Of a DNA stretch of 64,000 nucleotides, positions 1 to 8,616 are shown in pieces (positions within the stretch are counted from its first letter, which is position 1; every line of letters begins with the position of its first letter). The stretch is from contig NZ_FOBX01000012.1 in the NCBI RefSeq assembly GCF_900109945.1, positions 170,327 to 234,326 of the forward strand. Reading direction: 5' to 3'. A model generated the notes under the pieces. The model saw only the letters and a program-made list of their open reading frames with translations. It made no database searches and had not been told where the DNA came from. Source of the stretch: Bradyrhizobium sp. OK095 (GTDB lineage Bacteria; Pseudomonadota; Alphaproteobacteria; Rhizobiales; Xanthobacteraceae). The position numbers and the translations under genes are program-made.

Positions 1-385
1 TCAGCACGAGATTGGCGAGGCCGCCGACGATCGTGCCGGTATGTTCCTGGCCGATCCCATACGCCGGAAACTTCATCGCGACGACGTAATCGACGAGCAT
101 CAGCGCGATCCAGGCCGGGACCACGCAGACCGGATCCCAACCGATATCCCGGAAGCGCATCGAGTACAGCGTGACGGTCGCAATCGCGAAGAACGCGATC
201 GCTGCGATCATCCCAGAGCTCTTTAAGATATCGTCGGGGCGAATGTTGGCCGGCGTGACGTTGCGCAGCACGGACATCGCGATCGCGACGCAGATCGCGG
301 TCATCACGACCGCGAGCACGAGCGTGGCGAGGAAGAACTGCAGGCGTCCCAGGCGGGTATTGAAGCCGAACACGAGGTCGAGCAC
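1..385 (-). CDS. DUF805 family membrane protein (partial, C-terminus beyond window)
   Basis: The reverse strand is open from 409 to the left edge of the window and encodes a hydrophobic protein. Its first residues, VLDLVFGFNTRLGRLQFF, match the usual DUF805 opening, in which a Phe-Gly-Arg stretch is followed by an R/K-QF(W/F) motif. Two membrane segments are visible (LATLVLAVVMTAICVAIAM and IAAIAFFAIATVTLYS), followed by MRFRDIG, which resembles the conserved RRLHD-like stretch of the family. I chose GTG at 385 because GAGGGG lies at good spacing upstream; ATG at 409 in the same frame is the alternative. DUF805 proteins (YhaH/YhaI-like) are inner-membrane proteins of unknown function. The gene is cut by the window edge, not broken. 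Confidence 0.55.
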   Translation of the reverse strand, partial: MLDLVFGFNTRLGRLQFFLATLVLAVVMTAICVAIAMSVLRNVTPANIRPDDILKSSGMIAAIAFFAIATVTLYSMRFRDIGWDPVCVVPAWIALMLVDYVVAMKFPAYGIGQEHTGTIVGGLANLVL

Positions 386-525
386 AGGCGTCCCCTCTTT
401 TCGCGCCATAGGCGCAGAAAGAGCTTTCCGGCGGGTGAAAATGCGGAAACGCAACCTTGGATATGGTTTCGGGGAGATTACAAAAGCGGGCTCAGTTCGA
501 ACATTCGGCGCCCAGCACTCCGACC

Positions 526-1263
526 TCAGCGCAAGATCTGGCTCAAAAACAGCTTGGTCCGCGCGTGCTGGGGGGCGGCGAAAAATTCGTTCGGCGTGTT
601 GGCCTCGATGATCTGGCCGGCGTCCATGAACACGACGCGGTTGGCGACCTCGCGGGCAAAACCCATCTCGTGGGTGACGACCAGCATGGTCATGCCCTCC
701 TCGGCGAGGTCCACCATGGTGTCGAGTACCTCCTTGACCATTTCGGGGTCGAGTGCCGAGGTCGGCTCGTCGAACAGCATCACCTTCGGGTTCATGGTCA
801 GCGCGCGGGCGATCGCGACGCGCTGCTGCTGGCCGCCGGACATCTGGCCCGGAAACTTGTTGGCCTGGTGCGGGATCTTGACCCGCTCCAGGAATTTCAT
901 CGCGGCAGCTTCCGCATCCCTTTTGGGAATGTTGCGCACCCAGATCGGCGCCAGCGTGCAATTGTCCAGCACGGTCAGATGCGGGAACAGATTAAAGCTC
1001 TGGAACACCATGCCGACTTCGCGGCGCACGGCGTCGACATGCTTGAGGTTCGGTCCGAGCTCGATGCCGTCGACGACGATCTCGCCCTCCTGGAATTCCT
1101 CCAGCGCGTTGATGCAGCGGATCAGCGTCGACTTGCCCGAGCCCGAGGGGCCGCAGATCACGATGCGCTCGCCCTTGTGGACCTCGAGGTCGATGTCGCG
1201 CAGCACGTGAAACTCGCCGTACCATTTGTTGAGGCCGGAAATTTTGACGATGGGGTCGGTCAT
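526..1263 (-). CDS. aapP: General L-amino acid ABC transporter, ATP-binding protein AapP
   Basis: This 245-residue ATPase powers import of polar amino acids on the cytoplasmic face of the inner membrane. Walker A is GPSGSGKST (38-46), the Q-loop is FQSF near 87, the ABC signature is SGGQQQ (142-147), Walker B is VMLFDE (161-166) and the H-loop His is 198 in VVTHEM. The length is normal for the PAAT family. The open frame runs much further upstream, but ATG at 1263 is the natural start because MTDPIVKISGLNKWYG is where the family begins and the longer part is the shadow of aapM. It is the last gene of aapJQMP, 11 bases after aapM. In Rhizobium leguminosarum this system is a broad-specificity uptake and efflux system; specificity here is inferred from family and gene order. 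Confidence 0.95.
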   Translation of the reverse strand: MTDPIVKISGLNKWYGEFHVLRDIDLEVHKGERIVICGPSGSGKSTLIRCINALEEFQEGEIVVDGIELGPNLKHVDAVRREVGMVFQSFNLFPHLTVLDNCTLAPIWVRNIPKRDAEAAAMKFLERVKIPHQANKFPGQMSGGQQQRVAIARALTMNPKVMLFDEPTSALDPEMVKEVLDTMVDLAEEGMTMLVVTHEMGFAREVANRVVFMDAGQIIEANTPNEFFAAPQHARTKLFLSQILR

Positions 1264-1274
1264 GGTGAGCTCGA

Positions 1275-2795
1275 TCAGTTGCGACGGTGAGCGTTGAGGC
1301 GTTTCTCGACGAACAGCGAGTAGCGCGACATTCCAAAGCAGAACAGGAAGTAGATGATCCCGGCGAAGGCAAATCCGGTGAACAACGTCGACGGCGCCGA
1401 CCACTTCGGATCCGCGAACGAGGCGCGCAGCGAGCCCAGCAAATCGAACAGCGCGACGATCGACACCAGCGACGTATCCTTGAACAGCGAGATGAAGCTG
1501 TTGACGAGGTTCGGGATGACGTGGCGCAGCGCCTGCGGCAGCACGATCAGCGACGTCGTCTTCCACCAGGACAACCCAAGCGCCGCCGAAGCCTCGCTCT
1601 GTCCGCGAGGGATCGCAGCGAGCCCGCCGCGGACGTTCTCGGCCTGATAGGCGCCGGTGAACAGTGCGATGCCGATCAACGCGCGGACGAGACCGTCGAC
1701 AGTGAAATTGCCCGGCAGGAACAGCGGCAGCATGTAGGTGGCGAAGAACAGCACGGTGATCAGCGGCACGCCGCGCCAGAACTCGATGAACGCGATCGAG
1801 AAGATCCGGATCAGCGGAATGGTGGAGCGGCGACCGAGCGCAAGCGCAATGCCGATCGGCAACGATGTGACAATGCCGGCGACGGAGACCACGAGCGTCA
1901 CCAGAAGACCGCCCCAGAGTCTCGTCTGCACGATGGGCAGCCCGCCGTGATCGAGGCCCATCAGCTTGATGACGATGGCGATGGCGATGAAAGTCATGAT
2001 GGTCGACCCCAAAGGGCGCCATCCCGTGCGCACGCCGCCGCTGACGACGAAGGCAATCAAGGACACCACGACGGTCGTGATGGCGAAGTCGGTCCAGACC
2101 GACTGGCCGGTGCTCTCGAGTTGGTCGCGCAGCCAGGTCAGCGGAAAGATCAGCCAGTAAATCGCCGTACCGACGAGCACGATGAGGTGGCCGAGGACCC
2201 ACAGCAGCGGCGCGATGGCCGATGTCTTGCTCAGGCTGAGCAGGACCTGCCCGGCGCCGATGATGCTGTCGTCGAACAATTGCAGCAGGCCCGCGGTCCA
2301 GCTCAGGCCGAACCCGGTGATGCCGCCGCCAAGCAGCAGGAAGAACGCAACCACGGGAAAGGCGAAGAAGAACAAGCTGGCGTTGATCGCTTTCGCGGGC
2401 AGGCGTGGAATGAGGAGCGGCAGCAACAGCAGCACCGCCAGTATCAGCACGAGATTGACCCGCCAGCGCTCGGCCTCGGGATAGAAGCCGTAGATGAGCT
2501 GCGGCAGCTTGGCCTGGATGTAGGGCCAGCAGGCGCCGACCACAAACCCGGTGTTCTCGGTCAGGCACGCCGCGCGGTCCGTGCCGGTCCAGACCGCGTC
2601 GACGAACAGGAATTTGACGGCGGGAACGATGGTGAACCAGAGCAACAATGCGCTGACGATGGTGATCAGGATGTTGGTCGGCGAATTGAGCAGGCGCGTG
2701 CGCACCAAGCCGACGAAGCCCGTCGTCTTCACCGGCGCAGGCCGCTCGGCGAGCAGGTCCTGACGGACATAGCCGGACGAGGTGATATCGCTCAT
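1275..2795 (-). CDS. aapM: General L-amino acid ABC transporter, permease AapM
   Basis: This 506-residue polytopic permease is one of two unequal membrane subunits of the Aap importer. The C-terminal half carries the binding-protein-dependent transport fold with the EAA-type loop (QSEASAALGLSWWKTT) that contacts AapP. The N-terminal part has a long periplasmic or linker stretch (about residues 60-110) that is typical of AapM and absent from most PAAT permeases. The ATG at 2795 overlaps the aapQ stop as ATGA, so translation is probably coupled. The frame is open to 2936 but that extension overlaps aapQ and is not coding. Its length exceeds that of R. leguminosarum AapM, mostly through extra hydrophobic segments in the middle. 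Confidence 0.93.
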   Translation of the reverse strand: MSDITSSGYVRQDLLAERPAPVKTTGFVGLVRTRLLNSPTNILITIVSALLLWFTIVPAVKFLFVDAVWTGTDRAACLTENTGFVVGACWPYIQAKLPQLIYGFYPEAERWRVNLVLILAVLLLLPLLIPRLPAKAINASLFFFAFPVVAFFLLLGGGITGFGLSWTAGLLQLFDDSIIGAGQVLLSLSKTSAIAPLLWVLGHLIVLVGTAIYWLIFPLTWLRDQLESTGQSVWTDFAITTVVVSLIAFVVSGGVRTGWRPLGSTIMTFIAIAIVIKLMGLDHGGLPIVQTRLWGGLLVTLVVSVAGIVTSLPIGIALALGRRSTIPLIRIFSIAFIEFWRGVPLITVLFFATYMLPLFLPGNFTVDGLVRALIGIALFTGAYQAENVRGGLAAIPRGQSEASAALGLSWWKTTSLIVLPQALRHVIPNLVNSFISLFKDTSLVSIVALFDLLGSLRASFADPKWSAPSTLFTGFAFAGIIYFLFCFGMSRYSLFVEKRLNAHRRN

Positions 2796-3997
2796 GCGCC
2801 CAGGCTCCGGCTGACACGCCAACCGTAGAGGCTCATGATCGCGCTGGTGAGAAGCGAGATCAGAAGATAGACGCCCATCGTCATGGCAATAATCTCGATC
2901 GCCTGCCCGGTCTGGCTCAGCGACGTGCCGGCCCATACCGACACCAGGTCAGGATAGCCGATCGCGACCGCGAGTGAAGAGTTCTTGGTGAGGTTGAGAT
3001 ACTGGTTGGTCAGCGGCGGCACGATGACGCGCATCGCTTGCGGTACGACGATCAGGCGCAGCGTGGTGCCGCGGCTGAGGCCCAGCGAGGCCCCCGCCTC
3101 CATCTGCCCGCTATGGACGGACAGGATTCCGGCACGCACGATCTCGGCGATGAAGGCAGCGGTATAGGTCGACAGGGCCAGCGTCAGCGCCACGAATTCC
3201 GGGATGATCCGCGAGCCGCCGGCGAAATTGAATCCCTTGAGCTGCGGCAGCTCGAAGGTGAAGGGCATACCCGATACCAGCGTCGTGACGAGCGGCAGGC
3301 CGAACAGCAGGCCCAGCACATAGGGCCAGATCCGGATGACCTGCCCGCGCTGAAACAGCGCGCGCCGCGTATAGAAGCGCAGGAACAGTGATGCCACGAT
3401 GCCGAAAGCCAGAACCGCCAGGAATGCCTCGAAGCCGCTTTCGCCGATCGGGCGGGGTATGACGAGGCCGCGATTGCTGACGAACGCGATGCCGAACAGC
3501 GAAATGCTCTGCCGCGGATTGGGTAACGCTGCGAGCACGGCGAGGTACCAGAACAGGATCTGGAACAGCAGCGGCAAATTGCGGATGAGCTCGACATAGA
3601 TCTCGCCGACGCGCGACAGCAGCCAGTTCGGCGACAGCCGACACAGCGCGACGACGAAGCCGATCACGGTGGCGAAAACGACGCCGACCACCGAGACCAC
3701 GAGCGTGTTCAAAAGCCCGACCACGAACACGCGCAAAAACGTGTCCGAGCCGGTGTAGGAGATCAGGGTCTGGTTGACGTCGAAGCCGGCATTGTTCCGC
3801 AGGAATCCGAAGCCGCCGGCAATGTGCTGGTTCTCGAGGTTGGCGCGGGCGTTGGAGACGATCTCATAGCCGATCCACCCCAGGATCGCCGCGAAGACAA
3901 GCTGGACGGCGATGCCGTTCCAGCCTGTCTTGCCGCCCAGAACACGCCTGATCTTCAGCGCGATCTGGGCCGGCGGTTTTCGAGCCTCGGTGCTCAT
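2792..3997 (-). CDS. aapQ: General L-amino acid ABC transporter, permease AapQ
   Basis: This is a 401-residue inner-membrane permease, paired with AapM. It has a hydrophobic first helix near residues 27-45, a periplasmic loop containing GFGFLRNNAGFDVNQ that is characteristic of AapQ, and an EAA-type loop (QMEAGASLGLSRGTTL) in the C-terminal half, followed by PQAMRVIVPPLTNQYLNL, the conserved PAAT permease tail. The gene starts with ATG at 3997, 26 bases after aapJ, and overlaps aapM by four bases. Family, gene order and the AapQ-specific loop all agree. Confidence 0.94.
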   Translation of the reverse strand: MSTEARKPPAQIALKIRRVLGGKTGWNGIAVQLVFAAILGWIGYEIVSNARANLENQHIAGGFGFLRNNAGFDVNQTLISYTGSDTFLRVFVVGLLNTLVVSVVGVVFATVIGFVVALCRLSPNWLLSRVGEIYVELIRNLPLLFQILFWYLAVLAALPNPRQSISLFGIAFVSNRGLVIPRPIGESGFEAFLAVLAFGIVASLFLRFYTRRALFQRGQVIRIWPYVLGLLFGLPLVTTLVSGMPFTFELPQLKGFNFAGGSRIIPEFVALTLALSTYTAAFIAEIVRAGILSVHSGQMEAGASLGLSRGTTLRLIVVPQAMRVIVPPLTNQYLNLTKNSSLAVAIGYPDLVSVWAGTSLSQTGQAIEIIAMTMGVYLLISLLTSAIMSLYGWRVSRSLGA

Positions 3998-4023
3998 GGC
4001 CGCGAGCCGCTGATCAAGCGGGA

Positions 4024-5040
4024 TCAGCGGATCGGCGGCGCGTACTGGAGACCGCCCTTGTTCCAGAGATTGTTGAGACCACGGGCGATGCCGAGCGGCG
4101 AGCCGCCGCCGACATTGCGATCAAACACCTCGCCGTAATTGCCGGTTGCCTTCACGATCCGCACCACCCAGTCCTTGGTGAGGCCGAGCTGTTCGCCGAA
4201 ATTGCCGTCGGAGCCGAGCACGCGCTTCAGCTCCGGATTTTCCAGCTTGGCCTTCTCGTCGACGTTCTTCGAGGTGATGCCGAGCTCTTCGGTGGTGACG
4301 AGTGCGAACAGCGTCCATTTCACGATGTCGAACCACTGGTCATCGCCATGGCGCACCATCGGGCCGAGCGGCTCCTTCGAGATAATTTCGGGCAGCACCA
4401 TGTGGTCGTTGGGATTGGCAAGCTTGAGGCGGTTGGAGTACAGGCCCGACTGGTCGGTGGTGAAGACGTCGCAGCGCCCGGCCTCATAGGCCTTGACGGT
4501 TTCGTCGTTGGTGCCGAACGCGATCACCTCGTACTTCATGTTGTTGGCCTTGAAATAGTCGGCGAGATTCTGCTCGGTGGTGGTGCCGGTCTGCACGCAG
4601 ACCGAGGCGCTGTTGAGCTCGAGCGCCGAATTCACCTTGAGCGACTTCTTCACCATGAAGCCCTGCCCGTCATAATAGGTCACGCCGGTGAAGTTGGCGC
4701 CGAGCGAGGTGTCGCGCGAGATCGTCCAGGTGGTGTTGCGCGAGAGCACGTCGATCTCGCCGGATTGCAGCGCAGTGAAGCGGTCCTTGGCCGAGGTCGG
4801 CACGTACTTGACCTTGGTCGGGTCGTTGAAGATGGCGGCTGCGATGGCGCGGCAGATGTCGACGTCGAGGCCGGTCCAGTTGCCCTTGTCGTCGGGCGAG
4901 GAGAAGCCCGGCAGGCCCTGGCTGACGCCGCAGGACAGCGTGCCCCGGTCCTTGATGGTCTTGAGCGTTTGCGCGTCGGCGGCTTGGGCAGTCAGGCCGG
5001 CGGCGAGAGCAAGAGTGAGAGCCAGGGTTACGCGTTTCAT
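4024..5040 (-). CDS. aapJ: General L-amino acid ABC transporter, periplasmic binding protein AapJ
   Basis: This 338-residue protein captures amino acids in the periplasm and delivers them to AapQM. It begins with a cleavable signal peptide (MKRVTLALTLALAAGLTAQAADA) and continues as an SBP_bac_3 domain: RGTLSCGVSQGLPGFSSPD, then the ligand-contacting LDVDICRAIAAA and SGEIDVLSRNTTWT. The ATG at 5040 is preferred over the in-frame TTG at 5058 because it gives a compact signal peptide with AAAGG upstream. It is the promoter-proximal gene of the aap operon; binding-protein genes are usually the most highly expressed in such operons. No regulator is adjacent, so nitrogen control cannot be judged from here. 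Confidence 0.95.
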   Translation of the reverse strand: MKRVTLALTLALAAGLTAQAADAQTLKTIKDRGTLSCGVSQGLPGFSSPDDKGNWTGLDVDICRAIAAAIFNDPTKVKYVPTSAKDRFTALQSGEIDVLSRNTTWTISRDTSLGANFTGVTYYDGQGFMVKKSLKVNSALELNSASVCVQTGTTTEQNLADYFKANNMKYEVIAFGTNDETVKAYEAGRCDVFTTDQSGLYSNRLKLANPNDHMVLPEIISKEPLGPMVRHGDDQWFDIVKWTLFALVTTEELGITSKNVDEKAKLENPELKRVLGSDGNFGEQLGLTKDWVVRIVKATGNYGEVFDRNVGGGSPLGIARGLNNLWNKGGLQYAPPIR

Positions 5041-5434
5041 GGGCTTTGGGCCTTTCAAGGTCGTCTCAAGGTCAGGAATGTTGTCTCAGGGATCGTCTCT
5101 GCCAGGGTGAGCCTTATCAAGACAAGCCTTGCAAGAGTCATGCTGAAAACTTTGCCGAACACTCGCCGATCTCGGGAGGCCATACCTTAATCCCCGCCGC
5201 AGGCGCCCGCCATTGTGGCCGTGGCGCAAGGTCCGGTCAGACGATGGATCGAAGGTCGCGGCAGGCCCCTCAACATGCGGCGACTGAATAGCACCCACGC
5301 ATCACAGAACGACTGGCGAGCCGGGTCAAGGGGTTGACGGGACTCTTCTGTGTTCTGTTATTAACGTCAGCGGCCTCCGGCCCGCCCGTCAAGCGCCAGG
5401 CGCCGAGCGGAAACGCGGTTTTGAAAGCAGACGC
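5041..5434. other. Divergent intergenic region between aapJ and metC
   Basis: This 394-base stretch separates the divergent aapJ and metC genes. Short open frames exist on both strands but lack family character. It must hold the aap promoter on the minus strand, though I could not pick it out, and a candidate plus-strand promoter near 5334. Confidence 0.6.
5334..5363 (+). promoter_or_regulatory. Candidate sigma-70-type promoter for metC
   Basis: TTGACG (5334-5339) is followed after 18 bases by TTATTA (5358-5363). The stretch is AT-richer than its surroundings and lies about 70 bases before the metC start. It is a pattern match only. Confidence 0.35.
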
Positions 5435-6619
5435 ATGGATTCCTCGCCCCCCTCCCCGCAGCAGGCCGAGACCCGGCTGGTCACCTCCGGCCGCGACACC
5501 AAGGCGCAGAAGGGGTTTGTCAATCCGCCGGTGTTCCACGGTTCGACCGTGCTCTATCCGACCGCCGAGGACCTGCACGCCCATCGCGGCGAGTTCACCT
5601 ACGGCCGCCACGGCACCCCGACGACCGTGGCGTTCCAGGACACGCTGATGGCGCTGGAGGGCCCGCAATGCGCCGGCGTCGGTATCGTGCCGTCGGGGCT
5701 CTCGGCGATCTCCACCACCCTGCTCTCGGTGCTGAGGACCGGCGACCATCTGTTGGTCTGCGACAACGTCTACCGGCCCTCGCGCAATTTCTGCAACGGG
5801 ATGCTCGCCCGCCTTGGCATCGAGACCACCTATTTCGATCCGATGATCGGCGCCGGGATCGAGAAGCTGTTCAAGCCCAACACCCGCGTGGTGCTGGTGG
5901 AGGCGCCAGGCTCGCAATCCTTCGAGATGCCTGACATTCGCGCCATCGCCGAGGTCGCGCATGCGCGCGATGCGCTCGTCATCGACGACAACACCTGGGC
6001 GACGCCACTCTATCACCGCTCGCTCGAGCAGGGCGTCGACATCAGCATGCAGGCCGCCACCAAATATATCGGCGGCCATTCCGACATCATGTTCGGCACC
6101 ATCTCGGCCAACGCAAAAGCCTGGCCGCAGATCGTGGAAGGCATCCGCCTGCTCGGCGTCTGCGCCGGTCCCGATGACGTCTTCCTGGCGCTGCGCGGCC
6201 TGCGCACGCTGTCGGTGCGCCTCGCGCAGCATCATCGCTCCGGCCTCGACATGGCGCGCTGGCTGGCTGCCCGACCCGAGGTCGCGCGCGTGCTGCATCC
6301 GGGGCTCGAGACCGATCCGGGTCATGCGATCTGGAAGCGCGACTTCACCGGCGCCTCGGGCCTTTTCAGCATCGTGCTGAAGCCGGCCCCGCAGAAGGCC
6401 GTCGACACCATGCTCAATACGCTAAAGCTGTTCGGCATGGGCTTTTCCTGGGGCGGCTTCGAGAGCCTTGCGATTCCCTTCGACTGCGACGCCTATCGCA
6501 CCGCGACCAAATGGGCGCCGGGCGGCCCGACTCTGCGGCTGCATATCGGTCTGGAGAGCACCGATGATCTAAAGAACGATCTCGATCGCGGCTTCGCTGC
6601 CCTCAAGGCGGCAATGTGA
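5435..6619 (+). CDS. metC: Cystathionine beta-lyase
   Basis: This 394-residue cytosolic enzyme of the Cys/Met-metabolism PLP family cleaves cystathionine to homocysteine, pyruvate and ammonia. The PLP-binding lysine is Lys210 in the motif ATKYIGGHSD; the cofactor-phosphate contacts are YGR at 56-58 (from the neighbouring subunit) and SGLSAI near 87-92. VIDDNTWATP near 182-191 holds the aspartate that pairs with the pyridine ring. The sequence VFHGSTVLYPT and the histidine-containing YGRHGTPT are typical of the alphaproteobacterial beta-lyase branch rather than gamma-synthases. Start is the ATG at 5435. It stands alone between aapJ and the Na/Pi gene. Gamma-lyase or desulfhydrase activity cannot be excluded from sequence. 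Confidence 0.88.
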   Translation: MDSSPPSPQQAETRLVTSGRDTKAQKGFVNPPVFHGSTVLYPTAEDLHAHRGEFTYGRHGTPTTVAFQDTLMALEGPQCAGVGIVPSGLSAISTTLLSVLRTGDHLLVCDNVYRPSRNFCNGMLARLGIETTYFDPMIGAGIEKLFKPNTRVVLVEAPGSQSFEMPDIRAIAEVAHARDALVIDDNTWATPLYHRSLEQGVDISMQAATKYIGGHSDIMFGTISANAKAWPQIVEGIRLLGVCAGPDDVFLALRGLRTLSVRLAQHHRSGLDMARWLAARPEVARVLHPGLETDPGHAIWKRDFTGASGLFSIVLKPAPQKAVDTMLNTLKLFGMGFSWGGFESLAIPFDCDAYRTATKWAPGGPTLRLHIGLESTDDLKNDLDRGFAALKAAM

Positions 6620-6777
6620 GCCTGCTCACAAGGCACCTCGCCTGCGGACGCGCCAAAGCGCGCCGCGACGGGAACGAGCAACCCGCGCAAACGTTAACGA
6701 CGATGCGCCAACAAGGGGTTTGATCCCTAGGCGTTTGGCGCTAGCCTCACCAATCGACTCTCATCCGGACACGGAGC

Positions 6778-8469
6778 ATGGGAACGTTGGTATTGCTCGA
6801 TCTGATGGGCGGCGTAGCGCTGCTGCTGTGGGGCCTCCATATGGTCCAGAGCGGCATCCTGCGCGCCTTTGGCCCCGACCTGCGCCGCCTGCTCGGCAAG
6901 GCGCTGGGCAATCGCGCCAGCGCGTTCGCCGCCGGCCTTGGTCTCACCGCGCTGCTCCAGAGCAGCACGGCGACAGCTCTGATCACCAGCTCATTTGCCG
7001 CCGAGGGCCTCGTCAGCCTCACCGCCGCGCTCGCCATCATGTTGGGAGCTAATGTCGGCACCACGCTGATCGTGCAGGCGCTGTCATTCAACATCGCAGC
7101 TGTCGCGCCCGTGCTGTTCGTGATCGGGCTCGTTGCCTTCCGCTCCGGCCCACGCTCGCGCATCAAGGACATCGGCCGTATCTCGATCGGTCTCGGCTTG
7201 ATGCTGCTGTCGTTGCACATCCTGCTCGACACGCTGGCGCCGGCCGAGAACGCGCCTGGCGTGCGCATCATGATGTCGGCGATCACAGGCGATCCAGTGC
7301 TCTGCATCGTCGTCGCTGCGCTGGTGACCTGGGCGGTGCATTCGAGCGTCGCCAGCGTGCTGCTGATCATGTCGCTGGCCTATTCGCAGTTCATCACGCC
7401 CTACGCGGCGCTGGCCCTCGTGCTCGGGGCCAATCTCGGCAGCGCCATCAATCCCGTGTTCGAGGGCGCCAGGCGCGACGATCCCGCCAGCTACCGCCTG
7501 CCGCTCGGCAATCTCATCAACCGCGTGGTCGGAATCGTCCTCGTCTTGCCATTCCTGAGCGTGCTCGCCGGGCACATGCATGCCTGGCAGCCCGATCTCG
7601 CAAAGATGACGGCCGCCTTCCACATCGCCTTCAACGTCGGCACCGCCATCATCTTCGTCGGCCTGCTCGACACCATGTCGCGCCTGTTGACCCGGCTGCT
7701 TCCCGATCGCGTGCAGGAGACCGACCCGGCGCGGCCGCGCTATCTCGACGAGACCGCGCTGGAGACGCCGTCGCTGGCACTCGCGGACGCCGCCCGAGAG
7801 GTGTTGCGCATGGGCGATCACGTCGAGATCATGCTGCGCAAGGTGATGGCGGCGATGATGACCAACGACCGCGTGCTGGTCGACCAGGTCTCGAAGATGG
7901 ACAATATCGTCGACAGCCTCGACGAGGCCGTCAAGCTCTACGTGACGAAGCTGATGCGGGGCAGCCTCGACGAGAGCGAGGGGCGGCGCGCGATGGAGAT
8001 CATTTCCTTCGCCATCAATCTCGAGCATATCGGCGACATCATCGACAAAAGCCTGAGCGAGCTCGCGACCAAGAAGATCAAGCGGCGCTTCCAGTTCTCG
8101 GCCGAGGGCGCCGAGGAGCTCGCCGCCTTCCACAAGCGCACGATGGAATCGTTGCGGATCGCCTTCGGCGTGTTCATGTCGGGCGATGCCAACGAAGCGC
8201 GCAAGCTGCTGGTGGAGAAGACCACGCTGAAGAACACCGAGCTCGCCGCCGTCGAGCGCCATCTCGACCGCCTGCGCGAGGGCCGCCCGGAGACCATCGA
8301 GACCACGTCGCTGCATCTCGATGTGCTGCGCGATCTCAGGCGCATCCACTCGCATATCTGCTCGGTCGCCTATCCCGTGCTGGACGCCGCCGGCGAGCCC
8401 TATCGCAGGACCGAGGCGGAGGCGGCCACCCTGCCCGCCTCAAGCACGGCCTCGGCGTTGCCGCGCTAA
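6778..8469 (+). CDS. Na/Pi cotransporter family protein with C-terminal PhoU-like domain
   Basis: This 563-residue protein has two internally repeated Na_Pi_cotrans membrane units (PF02690). The signature of the first is LLQSSTATALITSSF near residues 61-75, and the second repeat reads HSSVASVLLIMSLA near 187-200; both carry the paired QSS/HSS motif of NptA/YjbB proteins. From about residue 340 the rest is soluble and helical (DAAREVLRMGDHVEIML and onwards), resembling PhoU, which regulates phosphate uptake in other systems. It likely moves phosphate across the inner membrane, probably in symport with sodium; E. coli YjbB works as an exporter, so direction is open. It starts with ATG at 6778 and stands alone. 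Confidence 0.87.
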   Translation: MGTLVLLDLMGGVALLLWGLHMVQSGILRAFGPDLRRLLGKALGNRASAFAAGLGLTALLQSSTATALITSSFAAEGLVSLTAALAIMLGANVGTTLIVQALSFNIAAVAPVLFVIGLVAFRSGPRSRIKDIGRISIGLGLMLLSLHILLDTLAPAENAPGVRIMMSAITGDPVLCIVVAALVTWAVHSSVASVLLIMSLAYSQFITPYAALALVLGANLGSAINPVFEGARRDDPASYRLPLGNLINRVVGIVLVLPFLSVLAGHMHAWQPDLAKMTAAFHIAFNVGTAIIFVGLLDTMSRLLTRLLPDRVQETDPARPRYLDETALETPSLALADAAREVLRMGDHVEIMLRKVMAAMMTNDRVLVDQVSKMDNIVDSLDEAVKLYVTKLMRGSLDESEGRRAMEIISFAINLEHIGDIIDKSLSELATKKIKRRFQFSAEGAEELAAFHKRTMESLRIAFGVFMSGDANEARKLLVEKTTLKNTELAAVERHLDRLREGRPETIETTSLHLDVLRDLRRIHSHICSVAYPVLDAAGEPYRRTEAEAATLPASSTASALPR

Positions 8470-8616
8470 CTGCTCCGACGCCGCGTTGCTGGCACTCTAT
8501 AAAGGCTAGGTCCTCACCGGTAACCGGCCGGTCCACCTGAAGAATTGCCTCAATTTTAGATTGAACAATCGAGCGATTTGGCTAATCTTGCAGGGTTTCA
8601 ATCTACCGGCATTTGT

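Noticed and set aside
457..1290. Long plus-strand frame of 277 residues
   Set aside because: It mirrors aapP, whose motifs are unmistakable on the minus strand; the plus-strand product is His/Asp/Arg-rich and has no family character.
526..2817. A fusion of aapM and aapP into one 763-residue protein
   Set aside because: The extra residues come from the wrong frame of aapM; both genes have their own complete sequences.
1287..2828. Plus-strand frame of 513 residues
   Set aside because: Shadow of aapM; the composition (Arg, Asp, Gln, His) is that of an antisense frame of a membrane-protein gene.
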